From positions 1 through 6,597 of the forward strand of contig USKC01000177.1 in NCBI GenBank assembly GCA_900555195.1: a stretch of DNA of 6,597 nucleotides, read 5' to 3'. The notes under the pieces are model-generated. The model searched no databases. It was not told the DNA's origin and saw only the letters and a list, made by a program, of their open reading frames with translations. This document shows, in pieces, positions 1-5,422 of this stretch (position 1 is its first letter; each line of letters begins with the position of its first letter). Source of the stretch: an uncultured Lachnospiraceae bacterium. Lineage in GTDB: Bacteria; Bacillota; Clostridia; Lachnospirales; Lachnospiraceae. The position numbers and the translations under genes are program-made.

Positions 1-24
1 TTAAACCCCTTTCTTCTGACTGTT

Positions 25-56
25 GTGTCTGAACGTTCCGGCACTTTTCTTTTTTA
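25..56 (+). terminator. Rho-independent terminator of an upstream plus-strand gene
   Basis: Bases 25-34 (GTGTCTGAAC) and 35-44 (GTTCCGGCAC) are complementary apart from two G-U pairs, so RNA could form an 8-bp stem with a 4-nt loop. The stem is followed directly by TTTTCTTTTTT (45-55). This hairpin plus T-run implies that a gene left of the window ends just before it, and that the GH127 gene is transcribed separately. No reading frame worth calling lies in bases 1-24. Confidence 0.55.
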
Positions 57-199
57 TCATACTCCTTTCTCTTCATCCTGTCTAACCATAAAATGCGCTT
101 TATTGCTCAGATTGATACTATTTGGCCCGCTGCCCTCCTGCGCTGCGAGGGGATAGCTGTCTTTTTCCAGAATATACATATTTAATACCTGTCTGTACA

Positions 200-228
200 T
201 TCCTTCCTGTATGGGACAGGAATATAAT
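200..228 (+). promoter_or_regulatory. Candidate promoter and operator palindrome of the GH127 gene
   Basis: A perfect -10 hexamer TATAAT lies at 223-228. The hexamer 17 bp upstream is only a weak -35 (TTCCTT, 200-205). A perfect 7-bp inverted repeat, TTCCTGT-ATGGG-ACAGGAA (204-222), fills the -35/-10 spacer and abuts the -10 box, where a repressor operator would sit. A weak -35 could also mean that an activator is needed. The regulator is not in view. The rest of 57-301 holds no convincing gene. Confidence 0.4.
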
Positions 229-301
229 AATAGCTGACGTTCCCGCAAATTCTTCCGTTTGTGAAAAGCGCGGGATATTAAAAAGGAAGGAAGGGATAAG
301 G

Positions 302-2227
302 ATGAACGAAAAGGACAGAAAGCCGCAAAACGGCAGTATGGAATATCAGGGCGCTCCGCTCCGGGAAATCAACGGCAGAAATACCAAGCTGCTGGATCCT
401 GTGCTGCTGCAGCGCGAGGAAGACAATCTGAACTATATGATGCATCTGGAAAATCGTTTCCTGCTGCTGAATTTTAATCTGGAAGCGGGCAGAGATACAT
501 TTTCTGACATGCCGGAGGGAATCCACAAAGGCTGGGAATTTCCCACCTGCCAGTTAAGGGGGCATTTCCTTGGTCATTGGCTCTCCGCAGCTGCCATGCA
601 CTATCAGGAAACCGGCGATGAGCAGATTCGGGCAAAGGCAGACGCGATCGTGGCCGAACTTGCGGAATGCCAGAAGGAAAACGGAGGAAGATGGGTTGGC
701 CCCATTCCGGAAAAATATCTGTACCGCATTGCTGCCGGAAAGCAGGTCTGGGCCCCGCACTACACCATTCATAAGGTATTCATGGGACTTCTGGACATGT
801 ATTCCCTCGCCGGCAGCGAACTGGCTCTTCAGATCGCGGAACGTTTTGCGGATTGGTTCTATGAATGGAGTGGGAAGTACAGCAGGGAAGAATTCGATGA
901 TATTCTGGATTTTGAAACAGGGGGCATGCTGGAGATCTGGGCGCAGCTGTACGGCATTACAGGCAATCCGCGCTACCGTGAACTGATGGAGCGCTACTAT
1001 CGGGGCAGGCTGTTCGATGCCCTGCTTCGCGGGGAAGATGTGCTCACCAACATGCACGCCAACACCACCATTCCCGAGATCATCGGCTGTGCGCTCTCCT
1101 ATGAAGTGACTGGGGAAGAGAAATGGCGGCGCATCGTGGAAAATTACTGGCGGCTGGCGGTTACCGAACGGGGCTGCTATGCCACCGGCGGGCAGACCTG
1201 CGGAGAGATCTGGTCTCCCATGAAGAAACTTTCCGCCCGCCTGGGCCAGAAAGGTCAGGAGCACTGCACAGTCTATAACATGATGCGGCTGGCCGGTTTC
1301 CTGTTCCGTCAGACCGGGGATCCTGCATATCTGGATTACCAGGAAAAACTGCTCTACAACGGCATCATGGCACAGGGATACTGGCACAGCACCCTGTCCC
1401 ATGGCTTTACCAGCCCCTACCCTTCTGAAGGGCTGCTCACCTACTTTCTTCCCATGCAGGCAGGCGGAAGAAAGGGATGGTCCAGCAAAACAGGGGACTT
1501 TTTCTGCTGCCATGGCACCCTCGTCCAGGCCAATGCCGCCTTGAACAGAGGGATCTACCATCAGCGTCAGAACACGCTGTACATCTGCCAATATCTGGAC
1601 AGCCAGATGCGGACGGAAGTGAACGGCGTTCCGGTAAGCCTGCTGCAAAAAACGGATCCGCTGACAGGAAGCCGCCATCTTTCCAGCGATTCTTCCGCCA
1701 GGCAGTCCGTTCTGGAGGACACCCGCAAGTATCCTTCCAATCCCGACTGTCTCGTTCCCTGCCTGCAAATCGATGTCCCGCAGGAAGTGGAGATGACGCT
1801 CATGATCCGCATTCCCGCATGGATGCGCGGCACAGCCCATATTTTGGTCAACCAGCAGGAGGTCTATTCCGGCGGCGAAGGCGCCCGTTTCGTTCCCATC
1901 TCCCGCACATGGAAAGCAGGGGATGTGATCCGGATCGAGCTTCCAAGGGCGGTAACAGCCTGTCCTCTCCCGGATCGCGGCGATATGACGGCGTTCCTCT
2001 ACGGTCCTGTCGTTCTGGCCGGACTATGCGAGGAGGAACGGATGCTCCATGTTCCGGACGCTTCTCATCCGGAACAAATTCTCGTCCATGACAATGAGCG
2101 GGAATGGGGCAGCTGGAAATCCACCTTCCGCACGCAGGGGCAGGAACGGGGGATCCGATTCATTCCTCTCTACGAGGTGGGATATGAGCCCTACAGCATC
2201 TATTTCCCCATCCGCCAGGATGCCTAG
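302..2227 (+). CDS. GH127 (DUF1680) family glycoside hydrolase, beta-L-arabinofuranosidase type
   Basis: A 641-residue protein, close to the 658 residues of the founding GH127 enzyme HypBA1. Family knowledge: these are retaining enzymes with an (alpha/alpha)6 barrel followed by beta-sandwich domains, using a zinc-bound cysteine nucleophile. The expected active-site residues appear in order: E302 in CGEIW (candidate acid/base), E320 and C322 in QEHC (zinc ligands), and C402-C403 in FFCCHG (nucleophile plus ligand). HYTIHK (153-158) and MHANTTIPEIIG (251-262) are further family signatures. The C-terminal part from about residue 410 fits the beta domains. There is no signal peptide, so the enzyme should act in the cytoplasm on imported oligosaccharides. 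The ATG at 302 was chosen because AAGGAAGGAAGGG (283-295) lies 6 nt upstream; the frame is open back to 122 without a better start. Exact substrate is uncertain, since GH127 also includes an RG-II aceric-acid hydrolase. No transporter, regulator or partner hydrolase is visible. Confidence 0.93.
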   Translation: MNEKDRKPQNGSMEYQGAPLREINGRNTKLLDPVLLQREEDNLNYMMHLENRFLLLNFNLEAGRDTFSDMPEGIHKGWEFPTCQLRGHFLGHWLSAAAMHYQETGDEQIRAKADAIVAELAECQKENGGRWVGPIPEKYLYRIAAGKQVWAPHYTIHKVFMGLLDMYSLAGSELALQIAERFADWFYEWSGKYSREEFDDILDFETGGMLEIWAQLYGITGNPRYRELMERYYRGRLFDALLRGEDVLTNMHANTTIPEIIGCALSYEVTGEEKWRRIVENYWRLAVTERGCYATGGQTCGEIWSPMKKLSARLGQKGQEHCTVYNMMRLAGFLFRQTGDPAYLDYQEKLLYNGIMAQGYWHSTLSHGFTSPYPSEGLLTYFLPMQAGGRKGWSSKTGDFFCCHGTLVQANAALNRGIYHQRQNTLYICQYLDSQMRTEVNGVPVSLLQKTDPLTGSRHLSSDSSARQSVLEDTRKYPSNPDCLVPCLQIDVPQEVEMTLMIRIPAWMRGTAHILVNQQEVYSGGEGARFVPISRTWKAGDVIRIELPRAVTACPLPDRGDMTAFLYGPVVLAGLCEEERMLHVPDASHPEQILVHDNEREWGSWKSTFRTQGQERGIRFIPLYEVGYEPYSIYFPIRQDA

Positions 2228-2265
2228 ATGCGTTTCTTTCCGCCATTTTTTCAAAACTTTTCATT

Positions 2266-2292
2266 AAAAAAGTGTGCGCCAAGGCGCACACT
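2266..2292 (-). terminator. Perfect hairpin with minus-strand T-run (second terminator)
   Basis: Bases 2271-2292 form a perfect 10-bp stem, AGTGTGCGCC-AA-GGCGCACACT. Read on the minus strand, the hairpin is followed by six T (2271-2266), the classic terminator arrangement. It could be a backup terminator for the NlpC/P60 gene or the 3' end of a small minus-strand RNA. The plus-strand GH127 transcript would also form this stem about 45 nt after its stop, but without a following T-run. Confidence 0.55.
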
Positions 2293-2360
2293 CGCGCCGA
2301 GCGCGGTTGCCGCCAGGCAACATCTACATTACGCGCGAGTGCGCATCAACGTCTTTTTTT
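2290..2360 (+). terminator. Structured 3' region of GH127 with T7 run
   Basis: ACTCGCGC (2290-2297) pairs perfectly with GCGCGAGT (2333-2340), enclosing an inner 6-bp hairpin GTTGCC-GCCA-GGCAAC (2306-2321). The outer stem can be extended through the adjacent GCGC bases with a 2-nt bulge. Seven T (2354-2360) follow 13 nt later. This could end plus-strand transcription of GH127, but the gap before the T-run is long for a canonical intrinsic terminator, so the elaborate fold may have another role. Confidence 0.35.
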
Positions 2361-2396
2361 ATTCGATAGGAAATGAAATTTCCTATCGAATAAAAA
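2356..2396. repeat. 19-bp perfect palindrome with 3-nt loop
   Basis: The left arm (2356-2374, starting TTTTTATTCGATAGG) is the exact reverse complement of the right arm (2378-2396), with GAA between them. The hairpin is identical from both strands and carries A/T-rich ends, so each strand shows T's on one flank and A's on the other. It sits midway between two convergent genes and overlaps the T-run of the NlpC/P60 terminator. It could act as a bidirectional transcription barrier or be a repeated genomic palindrome. Confidence 0.6.
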
Positions 2397-2421
2397 GGCC
2401 GATGCATTGCGCACCGGCCTT
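2391..2421 (-). terminator. Rho-independent terminator of the NlpC/P60 gene
   Basis: On the minus strand an 11-bp stem AAGGCCGGTGC / GCATCGGCCTT (one G-U pair) encloses the 5-nt loop GCAAT and ends in a run of five T. It begins 8 nt past the TAA stop at 2430-2432. The geometry is textbook, so this is the main terminator of the hydrolase gene. Confidence 0.8.
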
Positions 2422-2429
2422 CTCTTCCA

Positions 2430-3863
2430 TTATTCAAATATTCTTCTTACTGCCACCGGCGTTCTGTAATCCGCATCAGAAATCTTAATTCCCGTGCTCG
2501 CCGTGCTGGCATGTACGATCTGATTGTTTCCAATATAAATTCCCACATGTCCGCTGTAGCAAACAATATCTCCTGGCTGAGCATTCTCCAGACCGCCTAC
2601 ATCCACGCCCACATTCCTATCTGCCGAAGAAGAATGAGGAAGGGATACACCGAAGTTCTCATAAACGCTCATTACGAATCCGGAACAATCCGCCCCGTTC
2701 GTGAGGCTCGTCCCTCCATATACATATGGATTACCAACAAACTGTACCGCGAATTCTGCCACATCGCTTCCAACGCTGTTTTCTACTGTATGAGAAGCTT
2801 CTGCGCTCGCTGCTGAAGGTGTTTCTGCCGAAGCGGTTTCCGTCGCCTGTGTCTGGCTTGCCGTCTCAGATGCGCTCTCCGTCGGAGTTGTCTGCGTCTG
2901 GCTCTCCGTCTGTGTCGATTCAGCAGGCAGCTGTGTCACAGTTTCTGAAGCGCTCGACTCAGACTCACTGGACGATTCAGGAACACTCGGTGTTTCCGCT
3001 GCACTGGACGATTCAGGAGTGCTGGGCGTTTCCGCCACGCTGGATGACTCAGGAGTGCTGGGCGTCTCCGCTGCGCTGGAAGATTCGGGCGTGCTCGGCG
3101 TCTCCGCTACACTGGAAGATTCGGGCGTGCTGGGCGTCTCCGCCGCGCTGGAAGATTCCGTCGTGCTGGACGTCTCTGTCGAACTCTCCGAAGAAGAACT
3201 TTCTTCTACCTCAGGCTCTTCCTGACTGTTTTTCTCACCTGCGGTGGACGCTTCCTTGCTTTCGTCCCCCTGTTCAGAAGTGGTCTGATCTGCCGCTGCA
3301 ACTTCTACAGCGGATTCCGTCATACGTTCTGTATCATTTACCGTCTGCGTTTCCTTCAGGTCTACAGGTTCTACGATTGTATTCTCTGATGTCCGCACTC
3401 CGATGTCTGCCAAAGAAGGCTGCACGCTTACCGCCGCTTCTTCTCCCGCTGAGAGAGGCACCGTATCATTTTCCTTCACAGGTTCTGATGCCGGCTCCGT
3501 ACTCAGGACGCTTGCCACTCCAACACCGTTGGAAATGGCTTCTTCCACCTGCTGCTCCTGCACATGGTCAACGACATTCACATCAATGACCGATTCGCCA
3601 GCCCCGGTGACTCCGGATTCAATATCCTGCGTGGTCACCACCGGCGTCTCCTGCGCCTGTGCAACAGTTTCAGCGGCTTTCTCGCTCTGCTTCGCTTCTT
3701 CCTGTACACTTGAAAGGGAACTTCCTTCATCCAGAACGAGCCCAACGCCCGCTGCCGGAAGATCAAACGATACACTCGATGCATTTGCGTGTGCGGCTGA
3801 ACCTAAAAGCAGCACTGACGCGGTCAGCGCACAGGTCACAGCTCTTACCCGTGTATATTTCAT
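2430..3863 (-). CDS. Secreted NlpC/P60 family cell-wall peptidase with Ser/Thr/Glu-rich repeat linker
   Basis: A 477-residue exported protein. Residues 1-28 form a signal peptide (basic start, hydrophobic stretch, AHANA-type cleavage region). Residues about 30-360 are an acidic, Ser/Thr/Glu/Pro-rich region without recognisable domains, containing five 12-residue repeats (237-296). Residues about 362-477 are an NlpC/P60 domain with the catalytic cysteine C393 in ADCSGF, H439 in GHVGIYIG and a third polar residue likely H451 in IVHAS. Family knowledge: such enzymes cut stem peptides of peptidoglycan, usually gamma-D-Glu-meso-DAP. No SH3 or LysM wall-binding module is seen, so the long linker may span or contact the wall. 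The ATG at 3863 (MKYTRV) is preferred over 3875 because GGGAG lies 6 nt upstream and the signal peptide then starts properly. It is a single-gene unit with its own promoter and terminator. Exact bond cut is unknown. Confidence 0.93.
   Translation of the reverse strand: MKYTRVRAVTCALTASVLLLGSAAHANASSVSFDLPAAGVGLVLDEGSSLSSVQEEAKQSEKAAETVAQAQETPVVTTQDIESGVTGAGESVIDVNVVDHVQEQQVEEAISNGVGVASVLSTEPASEPVKENDTVPLSAGEEAAVSVQPSLADIGVRTSENTIVEPVDLKETQTVNDTERMTESAVEVAAADQTTSEQGDESKEASTAGEKNSQEEPEVEESSSSESSTETSSTTESSSAAETPSTPESSSVAETPSTPESSSAAETPSTPESSSVAETPSTPESSSAAETPSVPESSSESESSASETVTQLPAESTQTESQTQTTPTESASETASQTQATETASAETPSAASAEASHTVENSVGSDVAEFAVQFVGNPYVYGGTSLTNGADCSGFVMSVYENFGVSLPHSSSADRNVGVDVGGLENAQPGDIVCYSGHVGIYIGNNQIVHASTASTGIKISDADYRTPVAVRRIFE
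2976..3155 (-). repeat. Five 36-bp coding tandem repeats in the hydrolase linker
   Basis: The stretch encodes five copies of a 12-residue unit, SSS(A/V)AETPS(T/V)PE, residues 237-296. The fourth residue alternates A, V, A, V, A, so the true period may be 24 residues. At DNA level the copies differ mostly at third codon positions. Such tracts expand and contract by slippage, so length probably varies between strains. The motif is rich in possible O-glycosylation sites. Confidence 0.9.
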
Positions 3864-3935
3864 GTCTGCTCCCATCTGTGTAAATCATGTGGAGAATGAA
3901 ATCAAGGTTTCTTTCGTCCAACTTTTACTTCAACT

Positions 3936-3961
3936 GTTACATTTGTTACGGAATTATTACA
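3936..3961 (-). promoter_or_regulatory. WalR-box-like hexamers in the NlpC/P60 leader
   Basis: On the minus strand TGTAAT (3961-3956), 5 nt, then CGTAAC (3950-3945) match the WalR consensus TGTWAH-N5-TGTWAH except for one base. A third hexamer TGTAAC (3941-3936) follows 3 nt later. WalR is known to control cell-wall hydrolases in Firmicutes. The sites fall just downstream of the expected transcription start (about 3965), a position more suited to repression. This is a motif match only. Confidence 0.3.
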
Positions 3962-3971
3962 TCCAAGAACA

Positions 3972-4000
3972 ACTATAACACCCGACTTTCCTTTTGTCAA
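3972..4000 (-). promoter_or_regulatory. Sigma-A promoter of the NlpC/P60 gene
   Basis: On the minus strand a perfect -35 TTGACA (4000-3995) is followed by a 17-bp spacer and the -10 TATAGT (3977-3972), one base off consensus. Transcription should start near 3965, giving a leader of about 100 nt before the ATG at 3863. Confidence 0.85.
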
Positions 4001-4014
4001 CCTTCGCACAATCC

Positions 4015-4029
4015 CGCAAGCGCTTTCAA
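4015..4029 (-). promoter_or_regulatory. Cre-like (CcpA) site upstream of the NlpC/P60 promoter
   Basis: The minus-strand sequence TTGAAAGCGCTTGCG fits the cre consensus WTGNAANCGNWNNCW at every fixed position except the last. Its centre lies about 57 bp upstream of the predicted start site, similar to cre sites from which CcpA activates. Three TGCGGG hexamers (4043-4048, 4035-4040, 4013-4018 in minus-strand reading) flank or overlap it. No binding evidence is available. Confidence 0.35.
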
Positions 4030-4056
4030 ATACCCCCGCAAACCCGCATAAAATAA

Positions 4057-4085
4057 GGGAAAAAGGAGATTCTCTCTCCTTTCCC
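4057..4085 (-). terminator. Possible distal terminator downstream of trxB
   Basis: On the minus strand AAAGGAGA-GAGAA-TCTCCTTT (4082-4062) forms an 8-bp stem, with GGG/CCC able to extend it around unpaired T's. TTATTTTAT follows. It lies about 185 nt past the trxB stop and just upstream of the NlpC/P60 promoter region, so it could insulate that gene from trxB transcription. The T's are partly in the stem, so confidence is moderate. The interval 4083-4171 is A/T-rich with a small palindrome TTTAACA-AA-TGTTAAA (4141-4156) and no gene. Confidence 0.4.
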
Positions 4086-4171
4086 CCAATTATGAACATT
4101 TTTTGAACTTTTTCACTTTCTCAACATTTATATAATATTTTTTAACAAATGTTAAATAAACGCAATCCATT

Positions 4172-4291
4172 TTTCAGAAATTTCGCCAAAGCTCCCTTGA
4201 GAGATCTGGGAAAAAACGCCTATAAGAGATTTGCTAAGAACTCCTACAGGGGGTTTGTTAAAAACTCCTACAGGAGGTTTGCTAAAAACTC
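4172..4291 (-). repeat. 24-bp tandem repeat array starting in the trxB 3' end
   Basis: Unit 1 (4268-4291) is the last eight codons of trxB including TAG and encodes EFLANLL-stop. Unit 2 (4244-4267) encodes EFLTNPL-stop and unit 3 (4220-4243) again EFLANLL-stop with three synonymous changes. Unit 4 (4196-4219) and unit 5 (about 4172-4195) are degenerate. Similarity decays with distance from the gene. Unit 1 can fold as a hairpin on either strand (CAGGAG at 4271-4276 with CTCCTG at 4289-4294); on the minus strand TAGGAGTTTTT follows. Because the period is 24 bp, all units keep the trxB frame. The opposite strand reads as a basic 8-residue repeat, RRFAKNSY, which looks like a by-product. Confidence 0.85.
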
Positions 4292-5182
4292 CTGTGCTCC
4301 CTCAACCGCATTGGCGCCGTCCGCCACCGCCGTGACGATCTGACGCAGCTTCTTGGTACGGATGTCTCCGGCCGCGAAAACGCCAGGCATGCTTGTGGCA
4401 CAGTCTTCTCCTGCAATCAGATATCCCCTCTCGTCTGCAGCGATGTTGCCCACGAACGGTTCCGAATTGGGGCGGATGCCCACAGCGATAAATACGCCCT
4501 GCACCTCGAGTTTTTCCAGTTCTCCCGTCTTCTTGGAGCGCACGGAGATATCCGTCACCCCATCTTCACCATTGATACTCTCCACCACGCTGTCCCAGCA
4601 GATCTCCACATTTTCCATCGCCATCATGGCCTTCTGGAGAGAGCGGGCGGCCCGAAGGCTGTCCCTGCGATGGATCAGATAAACCTTCCGGCAAATACGG
4701 GCCAGGAAAATGGCATCCTCCACCGCCACATCCCCGCCTCCCACAACGGCCACATCTTTTCCTCTGAAAAATGCGCCGTCGCAGGTCGCGCAGTACGACA
4801 CACCCATTCCGGACAGTTCTTCTTCTCCCGGAACCCCCAGGTGGCTATGGGTCGCACCGGAAGCGATAATCACAGAACGGCCCTGCAGTTCTCCCTCCGA
4901 AGTGAGCACCGTCTTATAATCTCCATTGTCTTCAATGCCGCTCACATCCGCTTCCATGAATTTTGCTTCCATCTTCTCCGCGTGTTCCCGGAACTTCATC
5001 CCCATATCAAAGCCGTTCATTCCGGGCAGGCCCAGGTAATTATCTACCTCATAGGTATTGAGCACCTGTCCTCCGCTCATGGGATTTTTCTCGATCACCA
5101 GCGTGGACAGTCCGGCCCTTCTTCCGTATACAGCAGCGCCCAGGCCTGCAGGCCCGGAACCGATAATAATCAGATCATACAT
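4268..5182 (-). CDS. trxB: Thioredoxin reductase (NADPH, FAD, low-molecular-weight type)
   Basis: A 304-residue cytoplasmic flavoenzyme that passes electrons from NADPH through FAD to thioredoxin. All family signatures are present: the FAD dinucleotide motif GSGPAG (8-13), the redox-active pair C131-A-T-C134 in CATCDG, the NADPH-binding GGGDVAVED (148-156), HRRDSLRA (171-178) whose arginines are associated with NADPH rather than ferredoxin or NADH use, and the second FAD motif GVFAAGDIR (267-275). Length is normal for the family. The usual serine after GGGD is valine here, a small variation. The ATG at 5182 has GAGG 8 nt upstream and a promoter at 5245-5273. No thioredoxin gene is adjacent. 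The last eight codons are the first unit of a tandem array that continues past the stop codon. Confidence 0.95.
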   Translation of the reverse strand: MYDLIIIGSGPAGLGAAVYGRRAGLSTLVIEKNPMSGGQVLNTYEVDNYLGLPGMNGFDMGMKFREHAEKMEAKFMEADVSGIEDNGDYKTVLTSEGELQGRSVIIASGATHSHLGVPGEEELSGMGVSYCATCDGAFFRGKDVAVVGGGDVAVEDAIFLARICRKVYLIHRRDSLRAARSLQKAMMAMENVEICWDSVVESINGEDGVTDISVRSKKTGELEKLEVQGVFIAVGIRPNSEPFVGNIAADERGYLIAGEDCATSMPGVFAAGDIRTKKLRQIVTAVADGANAVEGAQEFLANLL

Positions 5183-5213
5183 GAAATATTCCTCTTTTCT
5201 TTCAAATTCACGC

Positions 5214-5229
5214 GGGCGGCTTGCCGCCC
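5214..5229 (-). other. GC-rich hairpin in the trxB leader
   Basis: GGGCGGC (5214-5220) and GCCGCCC (5223-5229) form a perfect 7-bp palindrome with two central bases. It lies in the roughly 55-nt leader between the predicted trxB start site (about 5238) and the ribosome binding site. No T-run follows on the minus strand, so it is not a terminator. It may stabilise the 5' end of the mRNA. Confidence 0.55.
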
Positions 5230-5235
5230 CGTTTC

Positions 5236-5274
5236 GTTGAACCCATTATACCCGCTTTGCGCGCGGGGTTCAAC
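5236..5274 (-). promoter_or_regulatory. trxB promoter embedded in a 9-bp inverted repeat
   Basis: On the minus strand -35 TTGAAC (5273-5268), a 17-bp spacer and a perfect -10 TATAAT (5250-5245) form a strong sigma-A promoter. A perfect inverted repeat GTTGAACCC (5236-5244) / GGGTTCAAC (5266-5274) brackets it: one arm covers the -35 box, the other the transcription start. This is an operator-like placement. The motif does not match Rex, PerR or CtsR sites known to me. Confidence 0.8.
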
Positions 5275-5422
5275 CTTTGGTGTGTAACTATGTCACACTC
5301 CTATGTCGCACTGGGGCTGTTGCCCGGCAACCGTTCAGATAGTTTCAAACCGTTACGCCGTCCGTTCCTTTTCATGGGCATTGGTTGCCTACATTATATA
5401 TAGCACTGCGCCTCTTTCTTCC
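5275..5422. other. Structured intergenic stretch between fic and trxB
   Basis: No convincing gene is present. Visible structure: an imperfect 13-bp direct repeat, CTATGTCACACTC (5288-5300) and CTATGTCGCACTG (5301-5313); a short palindrome GTTGCC-C-GGCAAC (5319-5331); and GGCAACC (5326-5332) complementary to GGTTGCC (5383-5389), which could close a loop of about 50 nt. A minus-strand TATAAT (5398-5393) lacks a recognisable -35. No clear T-run terminator follows the fic stop at 5423, so fic transcription might run into trxB. A small RNA or untranslated-region structure is possible but unproven. Confidence 0.35.

Noticed and set aside
57..248. 63-codon minus-strand ORF upstream of GH127, with a 19-codon ORF overlapping its end (1-60)
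   Set aside because: The first starts with TTG, covers the GH127 promoter and has no recognisable family. The second has its GGAG only 1 nt from the ATG, and the same bases form a plus-strand terminator.
122..301. 60-codon upstream extension of the GH127 frame
   Set aside because: It begins without a proper start or ribosome binding site, spans the predicted promoter and palindrome, and has no family similarity; the ATG at 302 has a strong binding site.
554..1840. Long 428-codon minus-strand ORF inside GH127
   Set aside because: It is antisense to a gene with a full set of GH127 active-site motifs; its Cys/His/Pro-rich translation is typical of a shadow frame in G+C-rich coding DNA.
2302..2322. 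Minus-strand TGCCTGGCGGC resembling the start of a 5S rRNA
   Set aside because: Only this short string matches; the rest of the 5S sequence and fold is absent.
2976..3155. Regular 36-bp repeats considered as a CRISPR array
   Set aside because: There are no unique spacers; the copies are contiguous, in frame and code for a linker peptide.
2726..3589. Plus-strand ORF of 287 codons across the hydrolase linker
   Set aside because: It reads the complement of the Ser/Thr repeat, giving Trp/Cys/Ser repeats, and has no start signal.
3902..4099. 65-codon minus-strand ORF upstream of the hydrolase
   Set aside because: It contains the consensus promoter and cre-like site of the NlpC/P60 gene and lacks a binding site.
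4149..4343. Plus-strand 64-codon ORF with a basic 8-residue repeat (RRFAKNSY)
   Set aside because: It has no ribosome binding site, overlaps the end of trxB on the other strand, and its repeats follow from the 24-bp array whose first unit is trxB coding sequence. Kept only as a remark in the array entry.
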